Assembly: GCF_003123745.1 (NCBI RefSeq)
Contig: NZ_QETB01000001.1
Location: 620,001 to 684,000, forward strand
DNA length: 64,000 nucleotides
Reading direction: 5' to 3'
From: Ancrocorticia populi
Lineage (GTDB): Bacteria; Actinomycetota; Actinomycetes; Actinomycetales; Actinomycetaceae
Each line of letters opens with the position of its first letter. The stretch's first letter is position 1. The position numbers and the translations under genes are program-made. Below, piece after piece: positions 35,108-43,118 of the stretch. The notes under the pieces were generated by a model. That model saw only the letters and a program-made list of their open reading frames with translations. It was not told the DNA's origin and made no database searches.

Positions 35108-38100
35108 ATGATGGCCAAGAAGGCTCAAGAACTTGCACAGAGCATAGCGATAAGCGCAATCACCGCGGATCTGGTGCGCCAGGGATTCGGCAGGAAGGTT
35201 GCACGCCGGAGTGCGGAGAAGCTCTATCGTGACTGGCACAACGGTGACTCTGGCGCGAACCAGAGTCAGGAGAGCATCATCCAGTTGGGGGCATTTCATT
35301 CGCCTCTTGGGCGCTCGCGGGCATCTTCGGTGCCTTCTGCGATCTCGCGCCAGGACTTCCATCTCTTAGGCTCGCCCAATAACAATCTCCGGTGGCTCCA
35401 CAATCGTGCTGTGGCACGGAGAACCTCCGAAAGCCTCAGACTGGCAATGCCTACCTTCTATTGTTTGTTCAAGTGGAACGATGATCTGACCGTCACTCGT
35501 ATTGGTTCTGATTCTGATCAGTTAGATGCAAGCGAGGCCGGTTTGTTAGCGCTGATTCGGCGTGAGGGAATCGTTCGATTGCTTCCAGCATCATGGTCTC
35601 ATGGGGTAGGAAGCTGGCTGAGCTTCGATGGTCAAACGTATGCCATAGATGGTGAGATCAAGAGTCCAGATGGTCTGCTCGAGCATCTCCACCAGGCGTC
35701 AGCCGGACAATCGATGATTCTGGCTAGTGGCGAAGACGCCATGCGAACAACCGGTGAGGCGTTGGGCTACGCAGACGCTGTGATCCGGCTCTACATCGCA
35801 AAGGACTCATCAGGCCTGGCGAAGGTAGTTGACAGCTTCCTCGAAGTAGATTCCGGTTCCCATTCCACGCCTTTGACGGCTGGTGATCGGTTTGCTCAGG
35901 AGATTCGCATCGATCAGTCCAGTGGCGCACTACAAGATTCCGCAGTTATCCCTAATTTTTCACAGTTGAAGGCTGAAATTGAAAGCGTATTCTCCGAAGA
36001 CTGCCTCGGTTTCCGTTTCATCTCGGTTGACGTTTCACTGACTGGCGAAGGCTATCTAATCGAAGACATTGCGCGTTCACCGGAATACCCCCGTGCTTCG
36101 CAGTTCTCCGATGAAGCGAACGCTCTTCTCCTTGGGCTCTTGCAGGAGCGAATCCAGAAGCTATCTGAACAGCCGCATATAGGTGCGCGAGCTGCGGGAA
36201 AGGCAGGGGAGAAGGCGGAACGTTATCGCCGGAGGATCGAGGCCTTCCAGCTTCGGTCAATTGGCTTCACTGGGCGAATGGCTCGGAACTGGGTCAATCG
36301 CGTGGAGGACGACAAACGGCAGGATGATCAGTTTTCTGCAGCCCATCGGAAGGCTGCGCACCGGCTGGGCTACATGCCAGCAACGGCCGCTCGTCTTGGA
36401 ATCTCAGAGCGCAATGCAGAGGATTTCATCTCAGAGCGCGACTATAGCTATATTCATCCGCTTAACGGAAAGTACGCCAAATGGGTAAGAGATCGGGCCT
36501 CGGCGCTCGAGATCTTTAAGCCGTTCATTGGCCTTTTCGAGGATACTCACTACCAGTTCCTGTGGCGAGATGGCGATATTCAAATCCTGCCGTTATCACC
36601 GCGAGCTCAAAACTATGCCGGAACGGTATCGGGACTAGCACAGTTCCTAATCAACGAGCTCGGCACCAATTACGAAGTTGCACTTGTCCCCTCAGCGTAT
36701 ACAGGAGGCGTGCGGCTTGCAGTCTCGTATACCGGCAGCCGCTTCGTGGTGAATGGCACGCCCTATACCCACGATGAATTCCATATGCTACTTCGCCGCC
36801 GGGTACGCCGCCGTTCCTTCGTCCTTATAGATCCGGCGGAGGCAGATCGTGAGCTAAGCGCTCAGTTCCCTGACGCCGTGAGCAGTATCAAGGTCATCAT
36901 GATGAACCCCGATGGAGCTACTCCTCAGGTTGCCGAGGCCTTTGTTGATGTTCGCCAGGCAGTTGATGTGGACACGCTTGTCAGAGCCTCCATTGAGGTA
37001 GAAGAGGGTGCTCACCTACAAGAAGCAGAGAGTGAAATAGAAGCTCAACTTGCGCTACAACAAGACGTTGACGATGCGGATGAGATTTCGGGGCCAACTG
37101 CGGATGACTGGTCAGAGATTGAACCAGAGGCGCAACCAGAGGTAGGTGAAACCGACGAACGAAAGGTCCACTTTCTCAGTCGCATTGACCCACTGTCGGG
37201 TGAATACAAGGACGCTCGCGCAATTGTGGACCAGAGGCTCTACACGTTTGAGTCAGACCCTGTGGGCGGCCAGCCGTTCCAAGGGTTGATCGGGCAATGG
37301 CCAACGATTGTTGAGCGGTTGACCGAAATGTGCCGGTTCGCGCCCCAGCTGGAGTTTGTGGAGTTCACTCTGGCTCCCAATGCTGATGCATTTAAGATCA
37401 CCCACGTCTCCGCAATGCCGAGTTATGGCTACGTCTATCCGTTCTCTCCTAAGACGGTCGCGTTCTTAAAGGGCCGTGTAGCGATGAAGAAGGCCGATAT
37501 GCGCAACGCCTCCAAGCGTGCGCGGCGCTGGCTTCACAATGCGAAGCTGCGAATTCGCAAGAGCTTCGGGCAAGCTGTGTACCCAAAGGGGCTCGTTCCG
37601 TATCAGTCTGTGCGTTGGATCGGCGATGTGGTCCGTGATTTTAGAGAGCCGAACGGTATCTCTGTGCGTAAGAAGCTGTGGGCTTACCGTAATGGCCTGC
37701 TGTCCTACCGCATCACCCAATACGGGATCACAAAAGAGAACCGTGAGGACTTCATCTCTGATCTCGAATACCGGTGGTTGCGCCATATCAACAAGAAGTA
37801 CAAGTACTGGCTCGAAGACAAGATTTCGATCAAGTACGTTGCATCCCAATTCAACGAATGCTTCCCGGGCTACTATTACTTCACGAGTTTGCACGATGGG
37901 GAAAACAAAGTCATTCCAATGATGGACTGCCCAGAGAGCTTTGGTGCGGACTTCGATGAGATACTGCGCTTGGCTCGCGAGAAGGGAGTTCTCGCACTGA
38001 AACCGGATGAGGGCTCCCATGGCGATGGGTTCTACCGTCTGGACTATGTGGATGGAGGATATACCCTCAATGGTGAGCCTGCCACGGCCGATGAGGTGAA

Positions 38101-38698
38101 GGGGATCCTCGCCGATCCCACTAACCAATACCTCATCACGGAGTTCATTCAGACCCATCCCGATCTTGCGGAGATCTACCCGAAGGCTGTCAACACCATC
38201 CGGATGATCGTATTCAAGCGGGACGGGGTTACCCCACAGATTGGAACCGCATACTTCCGTATCGGGACTGAGGCTTCCGGCTTCGTGGACAACACGGCAC
38301 AGGGTGGCATGCTTGCCCAAATTGATATCGACTCCGGGGAATTTGGGAATGCACAGGTGCTCAAGGACGGCTATGTCCAGCCCTGCCCGGTTCATCCAGA
38401 CAGCGGCGTATTGATCGAAGGCGTTATCCCCAACTGGGACTACGTGAAGTCAACAGTTCTGGGCATTGCGGCTTCCATGCAGCAGCTTGAGTATCTGGGA
38501 TTCGACCTAGCCATTACCCCTGATGGAATCAAATTGCCGGAGATCAACCGCTTCCCTGATTACCCTCGGATTCAGAAACTGACGCCAGAAACCATCGAGT
38601 ACTTGCTCTACAAGGTGGAGCAAAAGAAGAAGGAAACCGGATACCACCATCGGCGCCGGGCACTCATCGATCTTCCACCTAGGAGCACCAAGCGGTGA
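35108..38698 (+). CDS. Triple sugar-transfer-associated ATP-grasp protein (1196 residues)
   Basis: Three related units can be seen, opening DFHLLGSPNNNLRWLHNRA (near residue 84), DFISERDYSYIHPLNGKYAK (near 438) and DFISDLEYRWLRHINKKYKY (near 881). The third matches the sugar-transfer-associated ATP-grasp family: KPDEGSHGDGFYRL near 964, then NTIRMIVF and LPEINRFPDYPR near 1145. Units 1 and 2 lack the lysine/glycine loop (unit 1 has LLPASWSHGVGSW) and look non-catalytic. An acidic linker lies at about 631-686 in unit 2. No signal peptide is seen, so it is probably cytoplasmic. ATP-grasp enzymes activate carboxylates and often form amide bonds. It sits between the exporter and a glycerophosphotransferase, 6 and 4 bases from its neighbours. 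Confidence 0.85.
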   Translation: MMAKKAQELAQSIAISAITADLVRQGFGRKVARRSAEKLYRDWHNGDSGANQSQESIIQLGAFHSPLGRSRASSVPSAISRQDFHLLGSPNNNLRWLHNRAVARRTSESLRLAMPTFYCLFKWNDDLTVTRIGSDSDQLDASEAGLLALIRREGIVRLLPASWSHGVGSWLSFDGQTYAIDGEIKSPDGLLEHLHQASAGQSMILASGEDAMRTTGEALGYADAVIRLYIAKDSSGLAKVVDSFLEVDSGSHSTPLTAGDRFAQEIRIDQSSGALQDSAVIPNFSQLKAEIESVFSEDCLGFRFISVDVSLTGEGYLIEDIARSPEYPRASQFSDEANALLLGLLQERIQKLSEQPHIGARAAGKAGEKAERYRRRIEAFQLRSIGFTGRMARNWVNRVEDDKRQDDQFSAAHRKAAHRLGYMPATAARLGISERNAEDFISERDYSYIHPLNGKYAKWVRDRASALEIFKPFIGLFEDTHYQFLWRDGDIQILPLSPRAQNYAGTVSGLAQFLINELGTNYEVALVPSAYTGGVRLAVSYTGSRFVVNGTPYTHDEFHMLLRRRVRRRSFVLIDPAEADRELSAQFPDAVSSIKVIMMNPDGATPQVAEAFVDVRQAVDVDTLVRASIEVEEGAHLQEAESEIEAQLALQQDVDDADEISGPTADDWSEIEPEAQPEVGETDERKVHFLSRIDPLSGEYKDARAIVDQRLYTFESDPVGGQPFQGLIGQWPTIVERLTEMCRFAPQLEFVEFTLAPNADAFKITHVSAMPSYGYVYPFSPKTVAFLKGRVAMKKADMRNASKRARRWLHNAKLRIRKSFGQAVYPKGLVPYQSVRWIGDVVRDFREPNGISVRKKLWAYRNGLLSYRITQYGITKENREDFISDLEYRWLRHINKKYKYWLEDKISIKYVASQFNECFPGYYYFTSLHDGENKVIPMMDCPESFGADFDEILRLAREKGVLALKPDEGSHGDGFYRLDYVDGGYTLNGEPATADEVKGILADPTNQYLITEFIQTHPDLAEIYPKAVNTIRMIVFKRDGVTPQIGTAYFRIGTEASGFVDNTAQGGMLAQIDIDSGEFGNAQVLKDGYVQPCPVHPDSGVLIEGVIPNWDYVKSTVLGIAASMQQLEYLGFDLAITPDGIKLPEINRFPDYPRIQKLTPETIEYLLYKVEQKKKETGYHHRRRALIDLPPRSTKR

Positions 38699-38702
38699 CA
38701 TC

Positions 38703-39836
38703 ATGAATGTACTCACTCATATCGTACGGACCCTCATGGTGGCCTTGTATGCTCCAATGAAGTGGTTCTGCAAGACTGATCCATGCAAGGTGGTTGTTCT
38801 CAGCAGGCAGTCAAATGATCCATCGATAGATCTGCAATTGACGCGTGGGCAGATCCGTAACACCTATCCGCGCGCAAAGACTGTTGTGATCACAAGGCGT
38901 ATGGGGAAATCTGTTCGATCAAAGATCTCATTCATGCGGGCACAATTCATCAGCCTTTATCATCTTGCAACGTCGCGCGTTGCCATTCTTGAATCGTATT
39001 GGCCAGCGGTGTCTGCTGTGAACCACAAGGAAGATCTCACTGTGATCCAGCTATGGCATTCTCTGGGGAAGATTAAGAAGTCCGGGCTTCAGACAGTCGG
39101 CAAGGCGCAAGGTTGGTCCCCGAAAGTGGCCGGAGAGCTTCGGATGCACAGCGGATACGATTACGTGGTTGCTGGTGCCAAGGCTTGGAACCCCGCCTAT
39201 TGCGCATCATTCGGAATTGAAGAGAACCAGATCCTCAACATCGGGCTACCGCGTGCTGATCATTTACTCCACGACAGGGAGAGCTCGCGCCGAACAATCC
39301 TAGATAGTTACCCAGAGCTAGATGATGGCCTCCCGATAGTTTTGTATGCGCCCACGTTCAGGCGCCATCACACCACCAGAGAGGGCGTTGATGGCGTGGC
39401 TAGAAGCCTTGATCTTGATTCCTGCCACCTCGTGGTGAAGGGTCATGCGAACCAGCCTTTGGCGTCATCGTCGTCAAAAATCGTAGATTGCCGCGAATTC
39501 AGCGGAATGGAACTCTTAACTATCGCGGACCTCCTCATCACGGACTACTCAGCAATTGCCATTGAAGGGGCGTTGCTGAATATTAAGACGCTCTACTACC
39601 TGTATGACTACGCTCAGTACACCCAGCAAAACGGTCTGAACCTAGATCTGCCGAGCGAATTCCCGGAGCTAGTTGCGCGCACGCAGAACGAACTCCAAAC
39701 GATGATCCACTCGCCATACCCAACAAGTGCGCTTGAGCGGTATCGGAGCAAGTACATATTTGAAGACCCAGGGCATTCCACCGCCGATCTTGTGGCTGCT
39801 CTTGAAGAGAAGGGACGGCTATGCCAGTCGCTGTAA
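38703..39836 (+). CDS. CDP-glycerol/ribitol glycerophosphotransferase family protein (TagB/TagF-like) 1
   Basis: A 377-residue teichoic-acid transferase. The first catalytic histidine region is QLWHSLGKIKK, the mid region is GLPRADHLL, the second histidine is in LVVKGHANQ, and the C-terminal ITDYSAIAIEGALL motif binds CDP-polyol. It lacks extra domains, as in primases of the TagB type, so it may add the first or a few polyol-phosphate units. It lies in the ATP-grasp operon, overlapping the next gene by 16 bases. Confidence 0.85.
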   Translation: MNVLTHIVRTLMVALYAPMKWFCKTDPCKVVVLSRQSNDPSIDLQLTRGQIRNTYPRAKTVVITRRMGKSVRSKISFMRAQFISLYHLATSRVAILESYWPAVSAVNHKEDLTVIQLWHSLGKIKKSGLQTVGKAQGWSPKVAGELRMHSGYDYVVAGAKAWNPAYCASFGIEENQILNIGLPRADHLLHDRESSRRTILDSYPELDDGLPIVLYAPTFRRHHTTREGVDGVARSLDLDSCHLVVKGHANQPLASSSSKIVDCREFSGMELLTIADLLITDYSAIAIEGALLNIKTLYYLYDYAQYTQQNGLNLDLPSEFPELVARTQNELQTMIHSPYPTSALERYRSKYIFEDPGHSTADLVAALEEKGRLCQSL

Positions 39837-40873
39837 AGAAGACAGTGAAGTTTCTGAAGCTGTCCTACTTATGGGTGGTAAGGATCTTGTTCGCTCCGAA
39901 CCACTTTAATGTGCCAATGTGGCGCCGGCTCTATCTGGCATTTGCGGGAGGCTTTGTGCCAGATCAGGACGTGCTCTACGATTTGCGGCACCGCCCAAAG
40001 TCCGCGTATCTCTCCGAGTTCGACTGGTACCGCTCACGATTCATCAATGATCCGTTCAACCCCATGCTGAACAATAAGGTTGTGTGCGCCGAGGTCCTGA
40101 AGGATTATGCACAGGTGCCGGAAACGTTGTTCGTCAAGAACAAGGGCCGGTTCATGCGGTACTCCGATCGGAAGAACCTCTCGAACGTTCAAGGGGCAAT
40201 CGACACCGTGGTTGAGGCCGGGTCAGTATTCATGAAGCCGATCGGCGCCGGCAAGGGCAAAGGCGTTCATCGTCTTGACTACACCGACGGCAAGTTCCTG
40301 ATTGACGAATCTCCCGTGTCTCAGACAGACCTTGAGGTGCTGTTGCGCAAACAAGATGGCTGGTTCTTCTGCCGTTGTATCGATCAGCATTCGGGCCTGG
40401 CCAAGATCTATGACAAGACTTCCAACACGATCCGGCTCATCACAATGCGCGATCCCGCGAGCGGGCGGTTCAAGGTGTTCTTTGCTGTGCTGAGGCTAGG
40501 CACGGCAAAGACGATCCCGATTGATAACGGAAGCGTTGGAGGGCTCGTATCCAAGATTGACCTCGAGACCGGTGAGTTGAGCGAGGCCAAGTCACTTTGG
40601 TCGCTATCAGTCCATCCCGTACATCCGAACTCTCAGGCGCCGATTCAGGGTGAACGTATCCCTCAGTGGGATGCGCTCAAAGACAAGATGATCGAACTGG
40701 CGGAACAGTTCCCCTACCTCCAGTTTGTAGCCTGGGACATTCTTCTGGCAGAAGATGGTCCTTACATCATCGAGGCCAACACCTCCTCCGGGGTGAACAT
40801 CATCCAAGTTTGGGGACCACAGCGTCAGAACGAACTTGGTGATTTCTACCGCGCTTACGGAGTGATTCGGTGA
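39821..40873 (+). CDS. Single-domain sugar-transfer-associated ATP-grasp protein
   Basis: A 350-residue protein similar in layout to the third unit of the 1196-residue protein. Visible motifs: KSAYLSEFDWYRSRFINDPF, the nucleotide-binding loop FMKPIGAGKGKGVHRLDY (about 138-155), SNTIRLITMRDPASG, and the metal/ATP-binding ending YIIEANTSSGVNIIQ. All core ATP-grasp residues appear kept, so it is likely active. It is predicted to be cytoplasmic and to ligate an acid to an amine or sugar. It overlaps the glycerophosphotransferase and, by four bases, the nucleotidyltransferase that follows. Confidence 0.83.
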   Translation: MPVAVKKTVKFLKLSYLWVVRILFAPNHFNVPMWRRLYLAFAGGFVPDQDVLYDLRHRPKSAYLSEFDWYRSRFINDPFNPMLNNKVVCAEVLKDYAQVPETLFVKNKGRFMRYSDRKNLSNVQGAIDTVVEAGSVFMKPIGAGKGKGVHRLDYTDGKFLIDESPVSQTDLEVLLRKQDGWFFCRCIDQHSGLAKIYDKTSNTIRLITMRDPASGRFKVFFAVLRLGTAKTIPIDNGSVGGLVSKIDLETGELSEAKSLWSLSVHPVHPNSQAPIQGERIPQWDALKDKMIELAEQFPYLQFVAWDILLAEDGPYIIEANTSSGVNIIQVWGPQRQNELGDFYRAYGVIR

Positions 40874-41487
40874 CGTCACGATATGTGATTATGGCTAATG
40901 GGCTGGGAATGCGTTGGAATTGCTACCGCGGGATCCCCAAGCATCTGATAACGATCGAGGGAGAGACCCTCCTTGCTCGGGTTGTCCGTCAGGTGAGCAC
41001 TAGGGACCCTTCGGCCGAGATCTATATTTCCTCAGATAACCCGAAGTACGAGACGCCCGGAGCCATTCGGCATACCCCCGAATCTAAAGCTCTTGAGCTT
41101 GATCGCTTCGTCCTTGAGCTTATCCAAGATGATGTAACTTTCCTCTACGGCGATACGTTCTATACCGATGCGGCCATCGAGAGAATTATGGCCCCCACCA
41201 GTGAGCCGATGACCTTCTACGCCACAGAACGCAGCATTATTGCGGTTCGGGCAAACGACGCCGGCACCATGAAGCACAACCTTGACAACGTGCGGAGTGC
41301 CTATCTTTCAGGCCAAATCGCAGAGTGCAAGGGCTGGCAACTGTACTGGTCCTACCTAGGCGTACCGCTTGGGCAATCCAAGTTTCCGGAGGAAAAGCTA
41401 GTTCGTATTGCTGATGGAACTGGCGATTTCAACTATCCGGCTGACCTCCGTGAATTTGAAGAGACACGAAAGGCCGACGAGGAGTAA
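40870..41487 (+). CDS. NTP transferase-like nucleotidyltransferase
   Basis: A 205-residue Rossmann-like nucleotidyltransferase. The N-terminal signature VIMANGLGMRW, followed by GIPKHLITIEGETLL, matches sugar-1-phosphate or MobA-like nucleotidyltransferases, with the conserved lysine in PKHL. The FLYGDTFYTD stretch resembles the metal-binding aspartate region. It probably activates a sugar or alcohol phosphate for the polymer. The substrate is unknown. It overlaps the ATP-grasp gene by four bases. Confidence 0.78.
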   Translation: MTSRYVIMANGLGMRWNCYRGIPKHLITIEGETLLARVVRQVSTRDPSAEIYISSDNPKYETPGAIRHTPESKALELDRFVLELIQDDVTFLYGDTFYTDAAIERIMAPTSEPMTFYATERSIIAVRANDAGTMKHNLDNVRSAYLSGQIAECKGWQLYWSYLGVPLGQSKFPEEKLVRIADGTGDFNYPADLREFEETRKADEE

Positions 41488-41491
41488 CCAC

Positions 41492-42970
41492 ATGTCAAGC
41501 AGTGATGCTAGCGATGCGAGCACCGACCGGTTGAGCAAGAACCTCAAGCCACACTGGGTCTGGGCAATTGCCTTGGGCTCCGCGGTTGGTTGGGGAGCAT
41601 TCGTGCTTCCATCCGACTGGATGGACACCGCGGGGCCCGTGGGCGCGATGCTAGGTTTAGCGATCGGCGGCGCCCTGATGATCATCGTTGGCATGAGCTA
41701 CGGGTTCCTCGCTCGAATCTTCCCCGTTTCGGGAGGCGCGTTCGCGTATACCCTCGTCGGCTTCGGGCGCCGCCACGCATACATCTGCGCGTGGTTCATG
41801 ACCCTCGGCTATGCCTCGATCGTGGCGCTCAACGCCTCCGCCTTGGGCCTGTTAGCAAAGCGTGTTGTGCCGCAGGTAGCCGAGCAGGGGTATCTGTATA
41901 CGATCGCTGGCTGGGACGTGTACCTCGGGGAGATCCTAGTGGCAACCGCCGCACTGCTTATCTTCGCTGTGCTCAACGTGCGTGGCGGAGGCAACTCGGC
42001 CCGGCTCCAGTTCTACATGTGTGTACTGATGATTGGCGCAGTCGCGATCATCCTCATTGGAGTGCTGAGTTCCTCCGAGGGCTCGCTTGAGAATCTAGAA
42101 CTCGCATTCAACCCCGATACAGTGCCTATCGCTGGGATTCTCTCCATTGTGGCGATCGCGCCTTGGGCGTTTATCGGATTCGATAACATTCCTCAAACCG
42201 CAGAGGAATTCAACTTCTCTGCGTCTAAAGCCTCAAAACTCATCGTGTGGTCATTGATTGCGGCCACGGTCGTATATGTGGCGATGATTCTAGCCACCGC
42301 GGCCGGAGCGCCTTGGCAGGAAGAGCTAGAGAAGAAGTCTGTATGGATGACTGCTGACGTCATCTCTGGGGCTCTTGGGCCGATCGGACTCATCCTGCTG
42401 TGCGTTGCCGCCTTCATGGGGATCGCGACAGGCCTGAACGGGTTCTATATGTCTAGTTCGAGAGTTCTGCTAGCGATGGGCCGTGCCCAAATGATCCCTC
42501 CCGCCTTCGCGCGAATTAACAAGAAGCATGGAACCCCAAGTGTCGGTATCTGGTTCGTTCTGGCGATTTGCCTCATCGCTCCTTGGTTCGGGCGTAATGC
42601 ACTGAACTGGATTGTGGATATGGCATCGATCGGGTTCACGTTTGCCTTTACCTACACCTGCCTATGCGCCTACAAGATGTTCCGGTGGTCTGGGCAAGAA
42701 GAAGACGTTGCTGAGTCCGCATCCACTACCCGCAAGCTGCTAGCCGGTTTTGGCGTAATCGTTGCCGTGATCTTCATGATCCTGCTCCTAGCACCCGGTT
42801 CGCCCGCTCAGCTTTCGGTACCGTCGTTCATCGCCTTGGGGGTCTGGATCATGGTTGGCCTAGCTTTCTACCTGAGCCGGCGGACCCATAGCCAATCGGT
42901 GACAGATGAAGAGGTGGACATGGCTGTGTTGGGTGAGCCTAGGCCCGGGTGGGCGAAGCTTGACCGATGA
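41492..42970 (+). CDS. APC superfamily amino acid permease
   Basis: A 492-residue membrane transporter. The first helix has AIALGSAVGWGAFVLPSDW, the substrate/sodium-site loop typical of the amino acid-polyamine-organocation family, followed by GGAFAYTLVGFGRR. About 12 membrane helices can be traced, with IAPWAFIGFDNIPQTAEEF in the middle. GAGGAG lies before the ATG at 41492; a longer frame from 41408 is unlikely. It starts 5 bases after the nucleotidyltransferase, as the last gene of the ATP-grasp operon. This is unusual for a wall-polymer operon and suggests amino acid supply. Confidence 0.9.
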   Translation: MSSSDASDASTDRLSKNLKPHWVWAIALGSAVGWGAFVLPSDWMDTAGPVGAMLGLAIGGALMIIVGMSYGFLARIFPVSGGAFAYTLVGFGRRHAYICAWFMTLGYASIVALNASALGLLAKRVVPQVAEQGYLYTIAGWDVYLGEILVATAALLIFAVLNVRGGGNSARLQFYMCVLMIGAVAIILIGVLSSSEGSLENLELAFNPDTVPIAGILSIVAIAPWAFIGFDNIPQTAEEFNFSASKASKLIVWSLIAATVVYVAMILATAAGAPWQEELEKKSVWMTADVISGALGPIGLILLCVAAFMGIATGLNGFYMSSSRVLLAMGRAQMIPPAFARINKKHGTPSVGIWFVLAICLIAPWFGRNALNWIVDMASIGFTFAFTYTCLCAYKMFRWSGQEEDVAESASTTRKLLAGFGVIVAVIFMILLLAPGSPAQLSVPSFIALGVWIMVGLAFYLSRRTHSQSVTDEEVDMAVLGEPRPGWAKLDR

Positions 42971-43118
42971 AAACCTACCTATCCGAGATGGTCTATGCAC
43001 AGAATTTTCAGGCTTAATCAAAGCTGGGATGAGTGCAGGCCGAGGCTCGAATATCTTTACTAGATTGCCTTTCTAGGCACGAAAATGACTAACTTTTGGA
43101 ATGGAGTACAAAGGACTC

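Noticed and set aside
37466-38395. 309-codon open frame on the - strand
   Set aside because: Antisense to the conserved third ATP-grasp unit; no independent motifs.
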